From: an uncultured Candidatus Soleaferrea sp.
GTDB lineage: Bacteria > Bacillota > Clostridia > Oscillospirales > Ruminococcaceae
Direction: 5' to 3'
Assembly: GCA_934527325.1 (NCBI GenBank)
Contig: CAKTAG010000033.1
Coordinates: 1-10,290, forward strand
DNA length: 10,290 nt
Shown here one piece after another: positions 1-6,034 of this stretch (positions are counted from its first letter, which is position 1; each line of letters begins with the position of its first letter). A program made the position numbers and the translations under genes. A model generated the notes under the pieces. The model did not search any database and was not told where the DNA came from. It saw only the letters and a list, made by a program, of their open reading frames with translations.

Positions 1-10
1 GGGGAAAAAA

Positions 11-1450
11 ATGTTGCAAGGTAATAAAAAAATGGTTCAGGCAATAACTGCTAGAGATCAAGATTTTGCAAAATGGTATACAGATATAGTTAAGCAAGCA
101 GAACTAATAGATTATTCTAGTGTAAGAGGTTGCATGGTATTGCGACCTTATGGTTATGCTATATGGGAAAATATTCAAAAAGAATTAGATAGAGTTTTTA
201 AGCAAACAGGGCACAAAAATGTTTATATGCCAATGTTTATACCAGAAAGTTTACTAGAAAAAGAAAAAGAACATGTAGAAGGTTTTGCGCCAGAAGTTGC
301 TTGGGTAACTTATGGTGGTACAGAAAAATTAACAGAGCGTCTTTGTGTAAGGCCTACATCAGAGACCCTTTTTTGTGAACATTATAGCCATGTTGTGAAT
401 TCATATAGAGATTTACCTAAGCTGTATAACCAATGGTGTAGCGTTGTTAGGTGGGAAAAAACAACAAGGCCATTTTTGCGTTCGCTAGAGTTTTTATGGC
501 AAGAGGGCCATACTATACACGAAACAGCAGAAGAAGCTATAAAAGAAACAGAGCAAATGTTAAATGTATATGCTAACTTTTATGAACAATACCTTGCTAT
601 ACCAGTAATAAAAGGTAAAAAAACAGATAAGGAAAAATTTGCAGGTGCAGTAGCAACATATACAGTAGAAGCAATGATGCATGATGGAAAAGCTTTACAA
701 GGTGGAACAAGCCATTATTTTGGTGATGGGTTTGCAAAGGCTTTTAATATTAAATTTACCAACAGAAACAATCAGTTACAATATCCACATCAAACTTCTT
801 GGGGTGCTTCTACAAGAATAATTGGAGCTATTATAATGGCTCATGGAGATGATGATGGATTAGTTTTACCGCCTAAAATAGCACCAATTCAAATTGTGAT
901 TATACCAATTGCGCAGCACAAAGAAGGTGTTGTTGAAAAAGCAGAAGAGTTAAAATCAAAGCTTTTAAAAAAATATAGAGTTGAACTTGATATTAGCGAT
1001 AATTCAGCAGGTTGGAAATTTGCACAATATGAGATGAAAGGTGTGCCACTTAGAATAGAATTAGGTCCGAAAGATATTGCAAATAACCAATGTGTGGTAG
1101 TTAGGCGAGATAATAGAGAAAAATATTTTGTTAGCCTAAATGATATTGAAAATAGATTGGATGAATTTTTAAATATAATTCAACAAGGTTTGTGGAACAA
1201 AGCCTTAGCTAATAGAGAAAAAAGAACATTTACGGCAACATCTATAAAAGAGATGAAAGATATTTTTGCTGTTAATATGGGCTTTGTAAAGGCAATGTGG
1301 TGCGGTAACGAAGAATGTGAAGTTAAGTTAAAAAATGAAATAGGTATAACATCTAGGTGCCAACCGTTTAAACAAGAAAATATAGATAATAAATGTGTGT
1401 GTTGTGGAAGGCCGGCAAAAACTATGGTAATATGGGGTAAGGCATATTAA
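11..1450 (+). CDS. proS: prolyl-tRNA synthetase, archaeal/eukaryotic-like (ProS type 3)
   Basis: This class II aminoacyl-tRNA synthetase charges tRNA-Pro with proline in the cytoplasm. At 479 aa it has the usual length of the short type-3 form, which lacks the INS editing domain of the E. coli type. Motif 1 lies around residues 39-53. Motif 2 (RWEKTTRPFLR...EFLWQEGH) spans about 147-167. The GTSH proline-binding loop is at 232-235 and motif 3 (GAIIMAHGDDDGLVLPP) at about 272-288. The anticodon-binding domain covers about 292-395. A C-terminal zinc module shows C431, C436, C462 and C465, and the protein ends in the family-typical GKAY. Within motif 2, residues 158-159 are Ser-Leu where I expect Thr-Ser or Thr-Arg. 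The ATG at 11 gives an N-terminus that fits the family and has GGGG at 1-4 upstream; an ATG at 32 would be slightly too short. The promoter, and any T-box leader, would lie outside the window. The next gene follows with essentially no spacer. Confidence 0.97.
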   Translation: MLQGNKKMVQAITARDQDFAKWYTDIVKQAELIDYSSVRGCMVLRPYGYAIWENIQKELDRVFKQTGHKNVYMPMFIPESLLEKEKEHVEGFAPEVAWVTYGGTEKLTERLCVRPTSETLFCEHYSHVVNSYRDLPKLYNQWCSVVRWEKTTRPFLRSLEFLWQEGHTIHETAEEAIKETEQMLNVYANFYEQYLAIPVIKGKKTDKEKFAGAVATYTVEAMMHDGKALQGGTSHYFGDGFAKAFNIKFTNRNNQLQYPHQTSWGASTRIIGAIIMAHGDDDGLVLPPKIAPIQIVIIPIAQHKEGVVEKAEELKSKLLKKYRVELDISDNSAGWKFAQYEMKGVPLRIELGPKDIANNQCVVVRRDNREKYFVSLNDIENRLDEFLNIIQQGLWNKALANREKRTFTATSIKEMKDIFAVNMGFVKAMWCGNEECEVKLKNEIGITSRCQPFKQENIDNKCVCCGRPAKTMVIWGKAY

Positions 1451-1454
1451 AAAT

Positions 1455-2813
1455 ATAAATACACCAATATATAAAGCTATTAAAGAATATATTGCAAAAG
1501 ATTTTTCTAGGTTACATATGCCAGGCCATAAAGGAATAGATTTATATAATATAGGTGACATTTTTAAATATGATGTTACAGAAATAGAAGGTATGGATAA
1601 CCTTTTGAATAGTAATGGGGTAATAAAAGAAACAGAAGAGTTATATAGTAAAGTTTATGGCTCAGTTAAAAGTGCAATATCTACGCAAGGTTCTACATTA
1701 GGTGTGCAAATGATGTTGACTATGGTGGTTTTGGCTGCGAATGCAGATTCAAAAAAAATAATAACAGATAGAAATATTCACGTTTCAGCTATTAACACAA
1801 TGGCATTATTAAATGTAGACCCTGTATGGATTTACCCTGATATACACTTAAATAAATTTATGCCAGGTATAATATCGGCACAGAATGTGGAACAAAAAAT
1901 AATAGAAAATATTGATGCTATTGCGGTGTATATAACATCGCCTAATTATTTTGGTGTAATAGCGAATGTAAAAGCTATTGCAGAAGTTTGTAAAAAATAT
2001 AATAAATTTTTATTAGTTGATAATGCTCATGGAGCACACCTTAATTTTATTGCAAGTAATTTGCATCCAATTAGTTGTGGTGCTAGTGCTTGTTGTGATT
2101 CGTTGCATAAAACTTTACCGGTATTAACTGGTGGTGGTTTAGTGCATGTTATGGATTCTAGATTGGTGCCGTATATAAATAAAGCTAGATGTTTATATTC
2201 ATCAACTAGCCCAAGCTATTTAACAATGCTTTCTATTGATATTTTATTGAACTATATATATGGCAATCTAGTAAATGATTTAAAATTATTGTTACAAAAA
2301 GTGCAACAACTTAGCATTTTGGCACAAGATATAGGGTTAGCTGTACCAACAGGGGAACTTGACCCTGTTAAATTTGTTATTGGGCCAGGTAGGTTTAATT
2401 TTAGCTCTTTAAAGCTAGCAGAAATATTTAGAAAATTTAAAATAGAACCAGAATATGTAAGTGAATATTGGTTGGTGTTTATTTTTAGCACACAAAATAG
2501 TAATAAAGATTTTGATAGATGTAAAAGCGCTTTAAATTATATTAAAATAAATATGAGTGAAAATTTTTGTTGTAAAGTAAAAAATTATTTTGGTGATGTT
2601 GTAAAGTTAAATAAAGGCTTAACTATTAAAGAAGCTGTATTTGGCAAATCTGTAAAAATAAAAACAGAAGATAGTTTAGGCAGGGTAGCGGCTATGGCGG
2701 TTACAGTTTGTCCGCCAGCAATACCAATTATTATTCCTGGTGAAGTTATTTCACAGGAGGTAATTGATGTTTTGTTAAGTAAAAAAATAAATTTTTTAGA
2801 AGTGATAGTTTAA
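1455..2813 (+). CDS. Orn/Lys/Arg decarboxylase family PLP enzyme (SpeA-like), start codon unclear
   Basis: This is a fold-type I PLP enzyme of the Gram-positive arginine/lysine/ornithine decarboxylase family (B. subtilis SpeA and YaaO are relatives). It decarboxylates a basic amino acid, feeding polyamine synthesis; the exact substrate cannot be read from sequence. Visible motifs are MPGHKG (codons from 1518), the PLP-ring Asp in VDNAHGAH (Asp codon 2019-2021), the Schiff-base Lys in DSLHKTLP (Lys codon 2109-2111) followed by TGGG, and the C-terminal CPPAIPIIIPGE segment. The first ATG is at 1518, inside MPGHKG, giving 431 aa. However, the frame is open back to 1431, and codons 1458-1517 encode NTPIYKAIKEY...RLH, the segment that precedes MPGHKG in relatives. 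No ATG, GTG or TTG occurs there. I place the start at ATA 1455, where relatives as I recall them begin Met-Asn-Thr-Pro-Ile, giving 452 aa. ATT 1446 overlaps the proS stop and is the alternative. The gene is probably translated from the proS message. Confidence 0.9.
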   Translation: MNTPIYKAIKEYIAKDFSRLHMPGHKGIDLYNIGDIFKYDVTEIEGMDNLLNSNGVIKETEELYSKVYGSVKSAISTQGSTLGVQMMLTMVVLAANADSKKIITDRNIHVSAINTMALLNVDPVWIYPDIHLNKFMPGIISAQNVEQKIIENIDAIAVYITSPNYFGVIANVKAIAEVCKKYNKFLLVDNAHGAHLNFIASNLHPISCGASACCDSLHKTLPVLTGGGLVHVMDSRLVPYINKARCLYSSTSPSYLTMLSIDILLNYIYGNLVNDLKLLLQKVQQLSILAQDIGLAVPTGELDPVKFVIGPGRFNFSSLKLAEIFRKFKIEPEYVSEYWLVFIFSTQNSNKDFDRCKSALNYIKINMSENFCCKVKNYFGDVVKLNKGLTIKEAVFGKSVKIKTEDSLGRVAAMAVTVCPPAIPIIIPGEVISQEVIDVLLSKKINFLEVIV

Positions 2814-2830
2814 AGTGGCAGTGATATAAT
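2802..2830 (+). promoter_or_regulatory. candidate sigma-A promoter with extended -10 for the opp genes
   Basis: A perfect TATAAT at 2825-2830 is preceded by TGA (2822-2824), making a complete extended -10 element (TGnTATAAT). A 4/6 match to the -35 box, GTGATA at 2802-2807, sits exactly 17 nt upstream. The -35 overlaps the last codons of the decarboxylase gene. Transcription would start near 2837, about 100 nt before the oppB-like start. AT-rich DNA produces -10-like hexamers by chance, so the call rests on the TG extension, the correct spacing and the position at a functional boundary. Confidence 0.5.
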
Positions 2831-2934
2831 TTTTATATATAAGTATTTAATGTAAAAAAATTTGCTTGTTAAAAATCAAATTAGTTTGTAGTGAATTTAA
2901 AAGTTATTTTTATAAAATTTTGAAAGAAAAGGTA

Positions 2935-3864
2935 ATGTGTAAATATATTATACGTAAAGTAATTATAGCGTTGGTTACACTATGGGTAATTGCTACGACA
3001 GTGTTTTTTTTAATGAAGTGTTTGCCTGGCAATCCGTTTGAAATAGAAGAAAGTGAATTGCCAATAGGTGTAGCTAAGCAATTAGAAAAAACATATGGTT
3101 TAGATATGCCATTATGGAAGCAGTATACAAATTATATAAAAAACATAGTTAAGTTAGATTTTGGTTATTCATTTAGAGATAGAGGTGTGAAAGTTAGCCA
3201 AATAATAGGTGATGCCGCAAAATATTCAATTATAATAGGTTTTGGGTCTATTTGTATTTCTTTAATTATGGGTGTATTGTTTGGTATTGTTTTAGTATGG
3301 TGTAAAAATATTATAGTGAATAAATTTATAAATTTTATGTTAATAATAGGAATAGCTGTACCTAATTTTGTATTTGCAGTGTTATATGTGTATTGGTTTG
3401 GGTGGAAGTTACGTATACTTTCTGTTGGGGATTTAAATTCGTGTGAGAATTATATTGGGCCAATATTTGTTCTTAGTTTGTACCAAACTGCATTTGTGGC
3501 CAGGCTTGTAAAAACTAATATGTTAAAAACATTGCAAGAAAATTATATAAATGTTTTAAGAACTTACGGGGTAAGTGAAAAAAAAATATTATTTAAATAT
3601 GCGCTTAAAGATGTTTTAATCCCGGTTATAACTTATACAGCTTCAATGGTAGCATCGGTGGTTATGGGTTCTTTTGCGGTAGAAAAAATATTTTCTATTC
3701 CGGGGTTGGGCAAAATTTTTATTGATGGAGTTGGAAATAGAGATTACCCGATAGTTTTTGGAATAACATTAATTTACGCAAGCGTGTATATTGTTGTAGT
3801 TTTGTTAGCAGATATTTGTTATTCTATAGTGGACCATAGAGTAATAATAGATGTGAAAAAATAG
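2935..3864 (+). CDS. ABC transporter permease, OppB/DppB/NikB-like
   Basis: This integral membrane permease (BPD_transp_1 family) forms half of the channel of an oligopeptide, dipeptide or nickel importer. From ATG 2935 it is 309 aa, normal for DppB. An N-terminal membrane segment (about 9-28) is followed by the family-typical LPGNPF (30-35), an external loop with YGLDMPLWKQY, and then five more hydrophobic segments (about 98-121, 133-155, 173-192, 228-250, 274-295). The cytoplasmic EAA loop that contacts the ATPase is at about 202-230 (NYINVLRTYGVS...LIP). FSIPGLG (253-259) and RDYPIV (269-274) are also typical. A TTG at 2866 would add 23 residues that fit the family badly, so I prefer the ATG, although AAAAGG (2927-2932) is only 2 nt from it. 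Substrate cannot be deduced. No binding-protein gene precedes it in this window. Confidence 0.93.
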   Translation: MCKYIIRKVIIALVTLWVIATTVFFLMKCLPGNPFEIEESELPIGVAKQLEKTYGLDMPLWKQYTNYIKNIVKLDFGYSFRDRGVKVSQIIGDAAKYSIIIGFGSICISLIMGVLFGIVLVWCKNIIVNKFINFMLIIGIAVPNFVFAVLYVYWFGWKLRILSVGDLNSCENYIGPIFVLSLYQTAFVARLVKTNMLKTLQENYINVLRTYGVSEKKILFKYALKDVLIPVITYTASMVASVVMGSFAVEKIFSIPGLGKIFIDGVGNRDYPIVFGITLIYASVYIVVVLLADICYSIVDHRVIIDVKK

Positions 3865-3891
3865 ATTATTATTTATATGTTTATAAATTTA

Positions 3892-3917
3892 AGTTTTTAA
3901 TTAGGGAATTAAAAGTT
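3892..3917 (+). repeat. inverted repeat in the oppB-oppC spacer
   Basis: TTTTAATT (3895-3902) and AATTAAAA (3907-3914) form a perfect 8-bp stem around the tetraloop AGGG. Two G-U pairs and one A-U pair can extend it to 3892-3917. The core stem is all A/T and no T-run follows, so it does not look like a terminator. It lies just upstream of the oppC-like ribosome-binding region (GAGG, 3924-3927). It could stabilise a cleaved mRNA end or affect initiation. Chance is a serious alternative at this base composition. Confidence 0.35.
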
Positions 3918-3938
3918 AACTTTGAGGTTGAAAAACTA

Positions 3939-5015
3939 ATGGTAACAGATAATTTAAATAAATTTGGCTTAAAAAATTATGTTAGTTTGATTTTTGTAAT
4001 AATTTTGGTTGTAGTATCTTTTAACGTGCCCGTTTTTTCACCTTATAAATATTCTGACCAAAATTTGGAACTGGTTGATATACCACCTATTTTAAAGATT
4101 CAAAAAATTTCTAATAATTACGGTATTTATGTACATAAAGATTTGTACCCTTTGCTAGTAAGTAATAAAGGTAGGGTTTTAGCTAGGTTAAGTAAGTTAA
4201 AAACAATAGAAAAAACAGATATTTATATTTTTAATAACCAAGAGTTGGGTTTAGATTGTAACGAAATAGAAGATTTTACTAATATAGATTACAGCAAAAT
4301 TAAATTAACATTAAACAATAAAGTTTTATCTAAGTTAGAACAAAAAATAGTATGGAATAAATCTAATATATTTGGTACAGATCAATTGGGGAGAGATGTT
4401 TTTACACGTGTTTTTCAGGGAATAAAAATATCGCTAATAATTGGTTTGGTAGCTTCTGTTGTTAATTTAGTAATAGGAGTTTTGTATGGTGGAATAGCTG
4501 GTTATAAAGGGGGAAAATTAGATGATTTAATGATGGGAATTCTTAATGTGGTTAATTCTATACCGCCAATACTAGTTGTTATATTGTTAGCTTTATTTGT
4601 TCCGCAGGGAATATATACGGTAGTTTTAACTATTGGTGCTGTATATTGGGTTGCAATGGCGCGGCATGTAAGAGCTCAGGTAATGGTGTTAAAAGAAAGA
4701 GATTTTGTATTAGCAGAAATTCTTATGGGAACACCTAGATATAAAATTATATTTAAGCATATAATGCCAAATGCTAGGGCAACTATTTTATCTGTGTTAA
4801 TTGTGAATGTTCAAAATGCCATATTTACAGAATCTTTTTTAAGTTTTTTAGGTATAGGGTTGCCTGCTCCGGTAGCATCTTTAGGTACGTTAATAAACGA
4901 TTCTATAAGTAGTTTTAGGTCTAGCTCATATCAGTTAATTATTCCATCTATAGCGTTAGTGTTAATTTTTATTTTGCTAGATTCTTTTTCTTTTAATAAG
5001 GTGAGCTATAATTAA
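3939..5015 (+). CDS. ABC transporter permease, OppC/DppC/NikC-like
   Basis: This is the second channel subunit of the importer, 358 aa from ATG 3939. A first membrane segment (about 14-33) is followed by an extracytoplasmic insert of about 105 residues (36-140) of the kind seen in Gram-positive OppC. The hallmark FGTDQLGRDVFTRV is at 145-158. Further hydrophobic segments lie at about 163-188, 206-221, 224-240, 281-297 and 333-347. The EAA loop is at about 254-280 (RDFVLAEILMGTPRYKIIFKHIMPNA), and FLSFLGIGLPAP (300-311) is typical. The C-terminus is odd: after the last membrane segment it ends in DSFSFNKVSYN, without the usual GDGLRDALDP-type tail. I looked for that tail in the other frames just downstream and did not find it. 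The SD-like GAGG (3924-3927) is 11 nt from the start. The oppD-like gene follows after 88 nt, a wide gap for such an operon. Confidence 0.92.
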   Translation: MVTDNLNKFGLKNYVSLIFVIILVVVSFNVPVFSPYKYSDQNLELVDIPPILKIQKISNNYGIYVHKDLYPLLVSNKGRVLARLSKLKTIEKTDIYIFNNQELGLDCNEIEDFTNIDYSKIKLTLNNKVLSKLEQKIVWNKSNIFGTDQLGRDVFTRVFQGIKISLIIGLVASVVNLVIGVLYGGIAGYKGGKLDDLMMGILNVVNSIPPILVVILLALFVPQGIYTVVLTIGAVYWVAMARHVRAQVMVLKERDFVLAEILMGTPRYKIIFKHIMPNARATILSVLIVNVQNAIFTESFLSFLGIGLPAPVASLGTLINDSISSFRSSSYQLIIPSIALVLIFILLDSFSFNKVSYN

Positions 5016-5045
5016 ATACTAAATAAAAATAAAATTTAATGTATA

Positions 5046-5082
5046 GGCAAATATTTAACTGTAATATTTTTTATTATTTGCC
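5046..5082 (+). repeat. inverted repeat in the oppC-oppD spacer
   Basis: GGCAAATA (5046-5053) and TATTTGCC (5075-5082) are a perfect 8-bp inverted repeat with a 21-nt A/T-rich loop, in the 88-nt spacer before the oppD-like gene. Three G-C pairs close the outer end of the stem. The sequence after it is A-rich, not a T-run, so it is not an intrinsic terminator. Possible roles are mRNA end protection after processing or a protein-binding operator. Neither can be decided from sequence. Confidence 0.4.
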
Positions 5083-5103
5083 AAAGAACAAACAGGGTTT
5101 TTT

Positions 5104-5907
5104 ATGGAACAAAATGTAGTGTTAGAAGTTAAAAATTTAAATGTAACAATTAATAAGCCTGCCGAAGAAGAAGTGCTATTATTAAAAGATGTAAGTTTTA
5201 AAATATTTAAGGGCCAGGTGGTAGGGTTGGTTGGCGAAACTGGTAGCGGGAAAACGTTGACTATGTTGGCTATTATGCGTATGCTAAACAAAAACATAAA
5301 AGTAAAATCTGGCAATATTATATTTATGGGCAAAGATATTACAAGTAACACAAATAGAAACATGAAAAAACGCTATGTTAATGGAATATCGATGATTTTT
5401 CAAAATCAAAAGTTAGCATTAAGCCCACTTTATAAAATATCAACTCAAATGTATGATGTTATAAAAGCGAATAAAAATTTACCGCGTAAAGCAACAAAAG
5501 AATATTGTTTATGGTTGTTAAAAAAAGTAGGTTTTAGTAACCCGGCAGATGTTTATAATAAGTACCCTTTTGAATTATCTGGGGGAATGTTACAGCGGGT
5601 TATTTTAGCTATTGCTGTTTCGATGGAACCTAGTTTATTAATAGCAGATGAACCTACAACTGCATTAGACCCAGATATTCAAAATTATAGTTTGTATTTA
5701 ATAAAAAAATTTCAGCAAAAGTTGGGTAATAGTGTAATATTAATAACTCATGATTTTTCTGTTATAAAAAAAATTTGTACAAATGTAATGGTAATGAAAA
5801 ATGGTAGAATAATTGAAAATGGGTTGGTTGAAGAGGTTTTGCAACATCCGCAACATGTATATACTAAACAGTTGATTGAATTTTCTGGCATAAATAGTTG
5901 TTGGTAG
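5104..5907 (+). CDS. ABC transporter ATP-binding protein, OppD/DppD/NikD-like
   Basis: This cytoplasmic ATPase powers the importer formed with the two upstream permeases. The 267-aa protein has a complete nucleotide-binding domain: Walker A GETGSGKT (44-51), Q-loop Gln100 in MIFQNQ, signature LSGGMLQR (158-165), Walker B LLIADEP (178-184) with catalytic Glu183, D-loop ALD (187-189), and switch His216 in ITHD. It ends at HPQHVYTKQLIEF..., where the OppD/DppD-specific C-terminal region begins, so the usual 50-70 extra residues with a Cys cluster are absent. The length is closer to NikD. ATG 5104 has AGGG (5094-5097) at a 6-nt spacing. The usual companion ATPase (OppF/DppF/NikE) does not follow; the next gene is RNase J. 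The ATPase may therefore act as a homodimer or pair with a subunit encoded elsewhere. Confidence 0.93.
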   Translation: MEQNVVLEVKNLNVTINKPAEEEVLLLKDVSFKIFKGQVVGLVGETGSGKTLTMLAIMRMLNKNIKVKSGNIIFMGKDITSNTNRNMKKRYVNGISMIFQNQKLALSPLYKISTQMYDVIKANKNLPRKATKEYCLWLLKKVGFSNPADVYNKYPFELSGGMLQRVILAIAVSMEPSLLIADEPTTALDPDIQNYSLYLIKKFQQKLGNSVILITHDFSVIKKICTNVMVMKNGRIIENGLVEEVLQHPQHVYTKQLIEFSGINSCW

Positions 5908-6025
5908 AAAAGTAAAATGTTGATGAAATAACAGTGTATAAGCTGATGGAGATGTAAAAATATATATTATAGTTGTAATAAAATTGGTAATTAATTGTAT
6001 TAAAAAATTTAATATGAGTATATAG

Positions 6026-6032
6026 AAAGGAG
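6026..6032 (+). promoter_or_regulatory. ribosome-binding site of the RNase J gene, ambiguous spacing
   Basis: AAAGGAG at 6026-6032 is one of the best Shine-Dalgarno matches in the window. It ends only 2 nt before ATG 6035, which is tighter than usual. TTG at 6041 in the same frame, two codons later, would sit at the ideal 8-nt spacing. The two choices differ by only two residues. Confidence 0.6.
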
Positions 6033-6034
6033 CT

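Noticed and set aside
1434..1452. Programmed +1 frameshift joining proS to the decarboxylase, prfB-like
   Set aside because: GGGGTAAGG lies just before TAT TAA, superficially like prfB, but tRNA-Tyr would pair poorly after slipping to ATT, and a fusion of these two enzymes has no precedent I know of. Non-AUG start or mutation is simpler.
1328..1561. 77-codon open frame on the minus strand across the proS-decarboxylase junction
   Set aside because: It lies opposite conserved coding sequence of both genes, shows no recognisable motif, and has the Ile/Phe/Tyr-rich composition expected of antisense AT-rich DNA.
3871..3888. ATTTATA/TATAAAT inverted repeat after the oppB-like gene
   Set aside because: A seven-pair, all-A/T stem is expected by chance in such AT-rich DNA, and no T-run suggests termination.
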